From Chitinophagaceae bacterium (GTDB taxonomy: Bacteria > Bacteroidota > Bacteroidia > Chitinophagales > Chitinophagaceae): a stretch of 64,000 nt of DNA. The translations under genes were made by a program, and so were the position numbers. Of this stretch, positions 45,822-53,384 are shown in pieces (position 1 is the stretch's first letter; each line of letters begins with the position of its first letter). Under the pieces are notes generated by a model. That model made no database searches. It saw only the letters and a program-made list of their open reading frames with translations, and was not told where the DNA came from. The stretch is from the NCBI GenBank assembly GCA_023957155.1, contig JAMLHK010000014.1, positions 44,351 to 108,350 on the forward strand, written 5' to 3'.

Positions 45822-47102
45822 TCAGATCAGGCGTTTATGTCTTAGCCCGTAAAACGCAATTATCTGCAATAATAATGTAATAGCCAGTAAAGGTATAATA
45901 TTCATAACAATATCCTGGAGTTTACCTCCTTCTAAAAACAGCCCGTAATACGCCTCAAGGCACCAGTGTAGCGGGGATAGCCGCATAATAAGCTGGAAGG
46001 ATGGGGGCATTACAAAGGAAGGTACCAATAGTCCGCCAATAGCTGCGAGCAATACAACGGATACGGCTCCAAAACCGTTTGCCTGCTCCTGTGTATTGGA
46101 AAAAACACCAATGCAAATGGCGAAGCTGGCGGCACACCAGCCGCAAATGAACGTTACCAGTGATAAGGCGGCAATGTCAGATGGCAGGTTCAGTGCAGGT
46201 AATCCCATTTGCGGGAACAGCCAGATGCCTATAGAAAAAATAACGGTTGCCTGCAGGATCGTTACGGCCACATAAGTGATTTGTTTTGAAATAATGGCTA
46301 ATCCAAAATGCGTAGGTAAAGTACGCAGCCTGATAATGCTGCCATTTAATTTTTCCCTTACCACACTGCTGCCCAGTGAAATAACAATGAAAAACATAGC
46401 AAAGATCGTCCAGGCAGGAATATTATGTTGTGTGGCATTGGGAATTTGCCGGGTGTTGTTTTTAAAAACCGGCACTTCTGCCACGGGCGTCTGATTGGTA
46501 ACGATCTGGTTTTCTAAAGCAAGGGGAATATCTTCTTCGTTTACCGCATGGTACACATCTTTTACAATATATTTGGTTTGAATAAACTGTAAGCTGCTGC
46601 GCAGCATGCCGTCAATGCTTTTACGGAAAGATTGCTGCAATACGGGATGATAATACACCTGTACAGGAGTGGCTTCATGCGGGGTTTGCTCTATGGAGTC
46701 TTGCGGTAATTCGATATTCTTTAAGGCTTCCGATGTAATATGTTTTGCCTTCTTTAAAACGTCTTCCGAATAGTTGTCCGGGATAACAATAGCTACTAAC
46801 GCATCTTTAGTATTAATACGATCTTTAAGCGTTTCTTCATTGGGTGTACCTGTTGCCTTTTTTATATCAAACATACCCACTTCGGAAAGCGCTGCTTCCA
46901 GTTCTTTTGCCGGTTCGTGCGTATCCCGGTTCAATAGCAGAACAGGTATTTTGTTTTCATTTACCAGTTCAAAAGTGCTGTTTTGTACTGAGGCAATTAC
47001 AATAGCCAGTATAACGGGCATTACAAACATGAGCGTAAGTCCCATTTTATCCCGGGTTAAAATTCTACAATCTTTTACTATGGTTGACCAGAGTTTGAAC
47101 AA
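45822..47102 (-). CDS. ABC-2 type exporter permease
   Basis: Permease of 426 residues. One N-terminal helix (GLTLMFVMPVILAIVIASV, about 21-39), a large extracytoplasmic domain (about 40-225), then five or six helices in the C-terminal half, the ABC-2 layout. The only available start for the full N-terminus is TTG at 47102; the next Met is residue 20. The TTG is at the edge of a heptamer array, which may have replaced the original start region. Partner ATPase is encoded upstream. Likely exports a polyene/lipid product, by context only. Confidence 0.85.
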   Translation of the reverse strand: MFKLWSTIVKDCRILTRDKMGLTLMFVMPVILAIVIASVQNSTFELVNENKIPVLLLNRDTHEPAKELEAALSEVGMFDIKKATGTPNEETLKDRINTKDALVAIVIPDNYSEDVLKKAKHITSEALKNIELPQDSIEQTPHEATPVQVYYHPVLQQSFRKSIDGMLRSSLQFIQTKYIVKDVYHAVNEEDIPLALENQIVTNQTPVAEVPVFKNNTRQIPNATQHNIPAWTIFAMFFIVISLGSSVVREKLNGSIIRLRTLPTHFGLAIISKQITYVAVTILQATVIFSIGIWLFPQMGLPALNLPSDIAALSLVTFICGWCAASFAICIGVFSNTQEQANGFGAVSVVLLAAIGGLLVPSFVMPPSFQLIMRLSPLHWCLEAYYGLFLEGGKLQDIVMNIIPLLAITLLLQIIAFYGLRHKRLI

Positions 47103-47105
47103 GGA

Positions 47106-47147
47106 GATTTGAAATTTGAGATTAGAGATTTGAAATTTTAGATTTCA
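47106..47147. repeat. Heptamer array GATTTGA
   Basis: Six heptamers in exact phase: GATTTGA, AATTTGA, GATTAGA, GATTTGA, AATTTTA, GATTTCA. It starts 4 bp beyond the TTG start of the permease gene. Confidence 0.9.
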
Positions 47148-47273
47148 GGCCTTACTGTCCTGCAGGAGAGGGTCTGAGAGCATAAGGTTTATAAATTTTG
47201 CGAATCAATTTTATGTTTCATCATTGATAATTAATGTATTTCTTTTTTATTGATATGGATTTTATAATCACCA

Positions 47274-47322
47274 AATTTCAAATATCCAGCCTCAAATCCC
47301 TAATCCCTGTATTCCCTTCCCG
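47274..47322. repeat. Heptamer array AATCCCT over the 3' end of the ABC ATPase gene
   Basis: AATTTCA, AATATCC, AGCCTCA, AATCCCT, AATCCCT, GTATTCC, CTTCCCG in phase. On the minus strand it encodes the last residues (REYRD) and the TAG stop of the ATPase. Confidence 0.82.
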
Positions 47323-48043
47323 TAAGAGCCAGGAACAATCCTTCCAGTCCTTCCTGCTGGTGTTCTTTTAATAACCCGCTTAATGTATTATTGGCAATGA
47401 TCTTTCCTTCATCTATCAGGGCGATCTTATTACAAAGATCCTCCGCTTCTTTCAGCTGATGCGAGGTATAGACCAGCGTAGTACCTTTTTCGTTCAGTGC
47501 TTTCAGGTAGTGAATAATGGCATGCCGTGTTTGTACGTCCACACCCACCGTAGGCTCGTCAAGAAACAGTATCCGGGGTTCGTGCATAACCGCGATAGCC
47601 AGGTTTACCCGGCGTTTCATACCGCCTGAAAATTTATTTACCGGTTTATTGCGTACCTCCTGTAGCGACATAATGTTTAACAGATCATCTGTCCTTTGCT
47701 GTATTTGTTTTTTGCCCAGTCCGGCCCAGGCTCCAAAGAACTCCATATTTTCTACCGGGCTCAGCTCGTGATAAAAAGAAAAATCCTGCGGTACAAAGCC
47801 GAATAAGGTATTACTGAGCTTCTTATTTTTTCGTACTTCATGTCCCAGCAATTGAACAGAGCCATCGGTGTAGGGGAGCAGCCCCGTCATCAGGTTCATC
47901 AGGGTGGTTTTACCGGCGCCATTAGGACCGAAGATCCCGAACCGGTTGCCCTGCTCTACCTGCAGATTAACCCTGCTGATGACTTTTTGGGTATTGCCCT
48001 TGTAGCCAAAGCTCAGGTTTTCTATATGGATAGCGGAAGACAT
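47300..48043 (-). CDS. ABC transporter ATP-binding protein
   Basis: ATPase of 247 residues. The ATG at 48043 (MSSAIHIENLSFGYKG) is the start; the frame continues 50 codons upstream only because the heptamer array has no stop in this orientation. Walker A is GPNGAGKTTLMN, the signature is KFSGGMKRRVNLAIA, Walker B ILFLDEPTVGVD, and the H-loop TSHQLKEAEDL. It pairs with the ABC-2 permease downstream (198 bp gap filled by repeats). Confidence 0.93.
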   Translation of the reverse strand: MSSAIHIENLSFGYKGNTQKVISRVNLQVEQGNRFGIFGPNGAGKTTLMNLMTGLLPYTDGSVQLLGHEVRKNKKLSNTLFGFVPQDFSFYHELSPVENMEFFGAWAGLGKKQIQQRTDDLLNIMSLQEVRNKPVNKFSGGMKRRVNLAIAVMHEPRILFLDEPTVGVDVQTRHAIIHYLKALNEKGTTLVYTSHQLKEAEDLCNKIALIDEGKIIANNTLSGLLKEHQQEGLEGLFLALTGREYRD

Positions 48044-48046
48044 GGT

Positions 48047-48214
48047 TAGGTATGAGGTATAGGGTGTGGGGTGTAAGGTGTGAGGTATAAGATGTGAGGT
48101 GTAAGGTGTGAGGTGTAAGGTATAAGGTATAAGGTAGAGGGTGTAAGATATGGGGTGAAGCCTGTTGTGTACCCTGCAACCTGCGACCTGCAACTTGTAC
48201 CCTGTACCCTGTCC
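48047..48214. repeat. Longest heptamer array: 24 units, AAGGTGT then CCTGCAA
   Basis: 168 bp in unbroken 7-bp phase. Sixteen units of the NAGGTNT type (TAGGTAT, GAGGTAT, AGGGTGT, GGGGTGT, AAGGTGT and so on) pass through two transitional units into six of the CCTGNAN type (CCTGCAA, CCTGCGA, CCTGCAA, CTTGTAC, CCTGTAC, CCTGTCC). It begins 3 bp from the ABC ATPase start codon and fills almost the entire intergenic gap. Confidence 0.95.
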
Positions 48215-48239
48215 CTTCCTGTATTATTCCTTATCTCCA

Positions 48240-49259
48240 TTAACGTAATCTTTTTACTATGGTACCCAGTTCGCGGAATGCTTCTTTTTCGAGTGCGGCT
48301 ATTGCCAAAAGCTGATCGCCCATTACATTATAATCCTGCTGTTCCGTAAGCCGGCCTTTATATATGCCGGAGGCCTGTATGGCGGCATCTCTCCACAGGT
48401 CGCCGGCCCGGGTAAACTTTTGGGATACATCCATCAGCTCATCAACGGGGTGATATGCATAAGCCTGCTGTAAAAAAGCGGCATAAATAAAGCGGAACCC
48501 GCCACCACCGGTACCAATTTCTTCCTGCATCCGTACCAATTGTGCCAGGTAGCTCCGTGATTTGTCTAATCCCAGCGTATCACGCCATTTTTTTATCTTT
48601 TTTGCAGTATACCGTATGCCACTGATACCGGCAATATTACCGGGCACATATAGCATGTGGCGTACGTTTCTTTTAATGCCGGTAACGATCGCACGTTTTA
48701 TTTGCTCATCCGTTACTTCCCGTGCTTCTTTCGGGTAATACAATTGTCCGTGCGGGGCAAGCGGTCCCCGGGCAAACCTCACCCGCTCCAGTTCATAGCT
48801 GGTCATGGTAGCGAAGGTTTCCATAATGGGATCGCTGATCAGGTAGTTGTCGCCCTCTTTTCCTACCACAATTAAATTATGTGCGTTAAAATGAAAACGG
48901 TATTCTTTGGGGAAGTAAGGAAGATAGAATACGCCTACCTGGCAGGCAGCGGGATGGCCGGACAGCAGCCTGTTATCTAATGCCTGCCGGGCTTTTTCTT
49001 TAGATAAAAATTTTTGCCGCAGGATAGAGATGTTCAGCGACCGGCAGGTCCGTTTAAAGATCAGTCCTGGCATGGTGCGAAAGGAAATGGCAGGCCCGTC
49101 ATTCACTTTCATGAAGGGGATATAGATAAAGAATAAACCCGAGCCGATACCAAAAGCCAGCGGTTCTGTTATCTGATGTACCCCGTAATGCTGCAGCAGG
49201 CTTGCTGTTACCCCGTTTTCGCAATGCGCTGCCTGCAGGTGCTTATACTCCGCTTTCAT
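48240..49259 (-). CDS. BtrH N-terminal-like (C39-peptidase-like) protein
   Basis: 339-residue cytoplasmic protein. The N-terminal HCENGVTASLLQHYGVHQ with Cys near residue 13 and later FNAHNLIVVGKEGDNYLISDP resemble the BtrH N-terminal domain, a cysteine-peptidase-like acyltransferase fold (Cys-His-Asp). The C-terminal half is helical and matches DUF4872-like sequence as I recall. In butirosin synthesis BtrH moves an acyl group from ACP, so an ACP-to-acceptor transfer in this cluster is a reasonable inference. Its start overlaps the previous gene by 17 bp. Confidence 0.75.
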   Translation of the reverse strand: MKAEYKHLQAAHCENGVTASLLQHYGVHQITEPLAFGIGSGLFFIYIPFMKVNDGPAISFRTMPGLIFKRTCRSLNISILRQKFLSKEKARQALDNRLLSGHPAACQVGVFYLPYFPKEYRFHFNAHNLIVVGKEGDNYLISDPIMETFATMTSYELERVRFARGPLAPHGQLYYPKEAREVTDEQIKRAIVTGIKRNVRHMLYVPGNIAGISGIRYTAKKIKKWRDTLGLDKSRSYLAQLVRMQEEIGTGGGGFRFIYAAFLQQAYAYHPVDELMDVSQKFTRAGDLWRDAAIQASGIYKGRLTEQQDYNVMGDQLLAIAALEKEAFRELGTIVKRLR

Positions 49260-49656
49260 GCCAGTGCCTGTTTTTTAAATCCTCAACGGTTACATCAAAT
49301 GCGGTAGCGTATCGCTGTAATTTTTGATCAGATAATTTTTCAAAAATACGGGGCTTTAAATGACGTTTTACCTGCCACTTCCAAAACCCGGTATAGGCTG
49401 ACAGGATATCTATATTCATCAATTTTAATTCCATAAAATATAACAGCGGGCTTGCTTCATTATTCAATACTTTTTGCCTGGCATCGGCCACTTTTTTTTC
49501 AATGTCATTCCAGGCAACGTCTAATGCTTTTATCTTTACTTCCCATCCGGTACTCAGTTCCGTTACATATTTTCCGTCCTTATCAACGGCATACGAAACC
49601 TCTTTCGTGAAATTTTGCAAAGCGCCGGGATCCTGTGGGATGTCTTCTTGTTTCAT
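49243..49656 (-). CDS. Cluster-associated protein of unknown function
   Basis: 137 residues from the ATG at 49656. Mostly helical and soluble; central block VKIKALDVAWNDIEKKVADA and a C-terminal segment SDQKLQRYATAFDVTVEDL. No signal peptide or membrane segment and no domain I recognise. It overlaps the BtrH-like start by 17 bp, so the two are translationally coupled. A heptamer array begins 14 bp upstream of its start. Confidence 0.7.
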   Translation of the reverse strand: MKQEDIPQDPGALQNFTKEVSYAVDKDGKYVTELSTGWEVKIKALDVAWNDIEKKVADARQKVLNNEASPLLYFMELKLMNIDILSAYTGFWKWQVKRHLKPRIFEKLSDQKLQRYATAFDVTVEDLKNRHWHESGV

Positions 49657-49669
49657 TGAATAATTGTTT

Positions 49670-49843
49670 GAGGTGGTCAAGTTCCAGGTCACAAGTCTCA
49701 GGTTTCAGGGGTTCTTCGGAACAGCTCTTTTCTTTCACTCGCTACCTTGTAACATGCGACCTGCACCCTGTAATCTGCACCCTGTTCGCGGTCTGACGCT
49801 CCTTCGTCGCGTACCGACCGCTCCATTTTCACATTTCCACATT
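49670..49843. repeat. Composite heptamer arrays between darB and the 49243 gene
   Basis: First block 49670-49711: GAGGTGG, TCAAGTT, CCAGGTC, ACAAGTC, TCAGGTT, TCAGGGG. A UUCG-type hairpin GTTC-TTCG-GAAC follows at 49711-49722. Second block 49746-49843, fourteen units in phase: CTTGTAA, CATGCGA, CCTGCAC, CCTGTAA, TCTGCAC, CCTGTTC, GCGGTCT, GACGCTC, CTTCGTC, GCGTACC, GACCGCT, CCATTTT, CACATTT, CCACATT. Confidence 0.9.
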
Positions 49844-49846
49844 ACA

Positions 49847-51004
49847 TCAGCATACCGTCAGTAAGCCATACATATAGGAAAACCGGGAGCTTTCTGGAAC
49901 CAGCAAAAGAATTTTATTTCCCTTTTGAAGTTTGCCGCTATGGAATAATTCATCAATCATCATATATACCGATGCAGCGCCTACATTACCTACTGTGCTT
50001 AAGTTAACGAACCATTTTTCATAGGGGATGCCAATGCCGTTGTATTCCAGCCGTTCATATATTTTGCTCTTGAAGAAATTGCTGGACATGTGCGGTAAAA
50101 AATAATCTATATCGGCAGGCGTCAGCCCTTTTTGTTCAAACAAAGCTTTCAGTTTAATACCGCCTAAGGGGACAATGTACTCGCTCAGCAGCTTTACATC
50201 CTGCTTGATGCTCATGACCGACTGTTCATTTATTTCATCCGGCGTATATTCCAGGAATCCTTTCAGGGTTCCGTCTTCCATCTTTTCACTACCCATGTAC
50301 ATACAGGCTTCCATTTCCTGCGCATAGGAAACACCTTCCAGCCATTCAATGCGGAGTGTTAAGCCGGTATCGTTTTTTTTGTTGGATAACAGGAATGCGG
50401 ATGCGCCATCCGATAACATCCATCTTAAAAATTCTTTTTCAAACCCGATATAAGGGTTTTCTTCCAGCTCGATCAGCTTCTGCACTTCGTCTTCAAACTG
50501 GTTGGAACGTAATGGCGCCGACATTCTTTCCGACCCGGTAGCTACGGCAGTGGAAATTTCCCCTGTTTTGATAGCCATATAGGCATACTTGAGCGCATGC
50601 ATACCGGCACAGCAAACGCCCGAAGGGGAAACCACTTCTATAGCGCCGCTTTCCGGCAGCCACCCATGTACCATTACCCCGTGTGAGGGCATGATCTGGT
50701 CGGGTGATGAAGTACCGCAGGACAGGAGCTGAACGGATTTTATTTCCTCCGGGTGATCTTTGAACAGCTCTTTTACCGACAAAGCTGTCATTTGCGCATT
50801 GGTATGCGTAATTTTTCCGCCTTTTTCCAAAGCATAATACCGGTTAACAATGCCGTTGTTGCGTAGTACGATCCGTTTTGATTTGGATGGCTTGTTATTG
50901 ATATAGCCCAGGTATTCCTCCATCTCTTCATTAGAAACGGGATCATTGGGGAAAAAGCTGGCTGTTCTTGTTATATAAACTTCGTTCAATTCCATTTGCT
51001 TCAT
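49847..51004 (-). CDS. darB: Ketoacyl synthase III-type dialkylresorcinol enzyme DarB
   Basis: 385 residues from the ATG at 51004 (a second ATG at 50995 is possible). Thiolase-fold KAS III with catalytic Cys in SGVCCAGMHALKYA, His in FLPHMSSNFF and Asn in LSTVGNVGAAS. The N-terminus VYITRTASFFPNDPVSNEEMEEY and GYINNKPSKSKRIVLRNNGI are typical of DarB, which joins two beta-oxoacyl chains to a cyclic dialkylresorcinol precursor with DarA. Gene order darA-darB supports this over a housekeeping FabH. Confidence 0.85.
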   Translation of the reverse strand: MKQMELNEVYITRTASFFPNDPVSNEEMEEYLGYINNKPSKSKRIVLRNNGIVNRYYALEKGGKITHTNAQMTALSVKELFKDHPEEIKSVQLLSCGTSSPDQIMPSHGVMVHGWLPESGAIEVVSPSGVCCAGMHALKYAYMAIKTGEISTAVATGSERMSAPLRSNQFEDEVQKLIELEENPYIGFEKEFLRWMLSDGASAFLLSNKKNDTGLTLRIEWLEGVSYAQEMEACMYMGSEKMEDGTLKGFLEYTPDEINEQSVMSIKQDVKLLSEYIVPLGGIKLKALFEQKGLTPADIDYFLPHMSSNFFKSKIYERLEYNGIGIPYEKWFVNLSTVGNVGAASVYMMIDELFHSGKLQKGNKILLLVPESSRFSYMYGLLTVC

Positions 51005-51066
51005 GTATAGAAGGTTCAAAAATAGAATATTATCAGATACAATGAAACAGGCAGTCCGTTGCCTGT

Positions 51067-51978
51067 TCACTGCTTCAGTGACACACCGGCATAATATTCT
51101 TTTTGTTGTTTTATACGCCTGCCCAAAAAGGGTTTAAAAAATAAGGCGTCTACTAATAAAATAACAGGGGCCGCTACACAAAGGGCAATTAAAAGATAAT
51201 ATTTGAATGCAACAAGTAAGGTGCGTCTTTTTTTGCTGCCGTTGATCAATTTAGACCATATTAAAAATATACGTCCTGCTTTTCGCTCAATGAACATCAG
51301 GTTGTATTTTATATTCACGGCACCCTGGCGGAGCAGGTTTTCCTGCAGGCTATTCCATTCGTTTTTCTGCAGGTGATCCTTTACGGTTTCCCCAAACAAA
51401 GCGCTGCCGGCAATGTCTTCGTCCGATACGCCGGGTTTGGGAAAGATACCCCATTTCCGGTCTTTCCTGCCGGTAAGCATCCAGTATAAAATGGTTACAA
51501 GACTGGCATAGTTATTATGACGATCTACCAGTGCAATATTACCTATGAGGTTTGCATTGGCATTTTTCAGCATCTTTTTTACTTTTTCCTGTGCATTGAT
51601 CCACATGTTCCTGCACCCGCTGATGGTGATCACCGGTGTGTTTTTACTGATTTCTTTAAAAGACGGGTGCTGTAATAATGAGCTGGCAGGAATACTCGGT
51701 GATAAAAACCAGGGCTGGTATCCGATAATGATCAGATCGTAATGTGATTCTTTAAAGGTAAAGGCCTGTAACTCCACCGGAGTACTGTTCACACTTTCGG
51801 GCATCGCATCAAAAAATGCAGGCGATGTCCATGGAAAAGGAAAGGAGTGTATGGGATAAATACGCAGTTTTTCCACTGAAATATCCGGCGAAGATTCTAA
51901 CGGAAGGGTAAAATGGCTGATGATACTTTCCATTTGACCGGTTTGGGTGAAATAAACGGCTAAAACTTTTTTGCTCAT
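51067..51978 (-). CDS. darA: Dialkylresorcinol-condensing protein DarA
   Basis: 303 residues. The N-terminus has a flavodoxin-like fold (KVLAVYFTQTGQMESIISHF, a loop for phosphate binding) and HYDLIIIGYQPWFLSPSIPA; near the C-terminus a hydrophobic stretch (about 262-285) probably anchors it in the membrane. DarA acts with DarB to build the dialkylresorcinol head group; in flexirubins this is esterified with an aryl polyene. Identification rests on recalled family features plus adjacency to darB. Confidence 0.8.
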   Translation of the reverse strand: MSKKVLAVYFTQTGQMESIISHFTLPLESSPDISVEKLRIYPIHSFPFPWTSPAFFDAMPESVNSTPVELQAFTFKESHYDLIIIGYQPWFLSPSIPASSLLQHPSFKEISKNTPVITISGCRNMWINAQEKVKKMLKNANANLIGNIALVDRHNNYASLVTILYWMLTGRKDRKWGIFPKPGVSDEDIAGSALFGETVKDHLQKNEWNSLQENLLRQGAVNIKYNLMFIERKAGRIFLIWSKLINGSKKRRTLLVAFKYYLLIALCVAAPVILLVDALFFKPFLGRRIKQQKEYYAGVSLKQ

Positions 51979-51990
51979 ACTTACCAGGGG

Positions 51991-52503
51991 TTAGAAATCT
52001 TGGGGTGACAGAACTTTTGATAACCTGCTGTAATCAACAATAGCGGTTTGCAGGCTTGCCGGAACGGAATTGAAATGTTCGACGAGGTATTGATGATCTT
52101 CTTCCAGTTGCTTGTCATATCCCAACATTTTGGGAGATTTTTCCTGTATCATCAGCCGGAGAAACCTGAATTCCACATTTTCCGTATGTCGTGCGATCAT
52201 GCTATCTAATTTTTCTCTCCCCGCTTTAAATTCTTTCAGCTTATGAGGGGCGCCTTTCAGCAGTCCTGCTTTTTTCATCATCAATGCACCTTCAAAAGCG
52301 TCTTTTTCATCAGACGGGCTTTGGCTTAGGATATCTAACTGCTTTTGAATGGCATTGATATTATCACTGGAAAAAGCAGCATAATAAGCCTTACGGTTAA
52401 AATGAGCCTTACTGCTTTGGGCGGACAATAGTTCTACTGTTAACAATAATCCTATTATTGTAAATAACAGCGGTACCGATGTGGTTTTCTTTGCGATAAA
52501 CAT
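51991..52503 (-). CDS. Exported helical protein of unknown function
   Basis: 170 residues with a signal peptide cut near LLSAQSS. The mature part is helical, with EGALMMKKAGLL and FRFLRLMIQEKSPKMLGYDK, and resembles small exported proteins found beside flexirubin genes. No domain recognised. It is the first gene of the minus-strand cluster, with a TAnnTTTG element 8 bp upstream. Confidence 0.7.
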   Translation of the reverse strand: MFIAKKTTSVPLLFTIIGLLLTVELLSAQSSKAHFNRKAYYAAFSSDNINAIQKQLDILSQSPSDEKDAFEGALMMKKAGLLKGAPHKLKEFKAGREKLDSMIARHTENVEFRFLRLMIQEKSPKMLGYDKQLEEDHQYLVEHFNSVPASLQTAIVDYSRLSKVLSPQDF

Positions 52504-52510
52504 ACAGCGT

Positions 52511-52518
52511 CAAATATA
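52511..52518 (-). promoter_or_regulatory. -7 element heading the dialkylresorcinol cluster
   Basis: TATATTTG on the minus strand matches TAnnTTTG and ends 7 bp before the ATG at 52503. Genes run from here to about 43113 on the same strand, so it could head the operon. Confidence 0.45.
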
Positions 52519-52660
52519 GCAAGAATAATATTTTCAGGTTGTATGCAATTTTAACGAAAGCTTTGAGCAGGTGGGTATATAAGTCAGAACAGCTATGTTA
52601 ACAACTGTTTAAAAAGATTAACATATAGCTTTGTATTTCTAAACATCAGCCTTTAGAACC

Positions 52661-52668
52661 TATCTTTG
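52661..52668 (+). promoter_or_regulatory. -7 element of the 52691 gene
   Basis: TATCTTTG matches TAnnTTTG, 22 bp before the ATG. Confidence 0.5.
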
Positions 52669-52690
52669 CACTATCAAATTAAAAATTGTT

Positions 52691-53218
52691 ATGATAAAAA
52701 GACTATTAAGCATTACCCTGATTTTAACAGGTATCAGTTTTGTTGCTACAGCACAGGGAGATTATAAAAGTTCGATAGGAATACGCCTGGCGCCGGAATC
52801 TTATTATGATCTTTTTGCATTTTCCTATAAAACCTTTATTACTGATGCGGGTGCTCTTGAACTGAATGCCGGCGGGGGAACAAAAGGGTATTATTTTGAA
52901 GATAACAGGTATCGTCCGTTCGCTCTTTCCATATCGGCCGGCTACCAGCATCATTTTGATATACCCGTAACCGGACTGAAGTGGTTTATTGGAGGAGGCT
53001 TGACCGGCTATAATGCTTTTTCAGGGAAAAGCCGCTATAAAGGCTTCGGTTTTGGATTTTATCCTACCGGGGGTATAGATTATAAATTTCCTTCTATTCC
53101 GTTAAATCTGACGGCAGATTATCGTCCCACTATATTCTTTACCCGTCCGGATTATTACGATTCTTTCCATGCTTCTAATTTTGGTATAGCGGCTCGCTAT
53201 GTTATTGGCGGCAGGTAG
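52691..53218 (+). CDS. Small outer-membrane beta-barrel-like protein
   Basis: 175 residues. A signal peptide ends near FVATAQG. The remainder alternates short amphipathic strands with aromatic girdle residues (SIGIRLAPESYYDLFAFSYK, LKWFIGGGLTGYNAF, GFGFGFYPTGGIDYKF) and ends FGIAARYVIGGR. This is the pattern of a small 8-strand barrel, but it matches no family I can name. Divergent from the dialkylresorcinol cluster. Confidence 0.7.
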   Translation: MIKRLLSITLILTGISFVATAQGDYKSSIGIRLAPESYYDLFAFSYKTFITDAGALELNAGGGTKGYYFEDNRYRPFALSISAGYQHHFDIPVTGLKWFIGGGLTGYNAFSGKSRYKGFGFGFYPTGGIDYKFPSIPLNLTADYRPTIFFTRPDYYDSFHASNFGIAARYVIGGR

Positions 53219-53384
53219 AATGGGAGGTGTAATTTGAGATTTGATTCGGGTTGGTATTTTATGTATGCTTTAGATACAACAACCGGATCAATGAAACCAT
53301 GTGGCTGTTGAAAGAATAAGTTCACCCGGAACAAATTATATAATAAGTTTGAACTGATTATTGTAAAATGATAAAACAGCAATC

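Noticed and set aside
48047-48214. CRISPR array
   Set aside because: Units are 7 bp with no 25-40 bp direct repeats, no spacers and no cas genes.
47967-48240. Several overlapping minus-strand ORFs reading LTPHTLHLTSYT-like peptides
   Set aside because: They are the heptamer array read in all three frames; openness follows from the unit having no stop codon in this orientation, not from coding.
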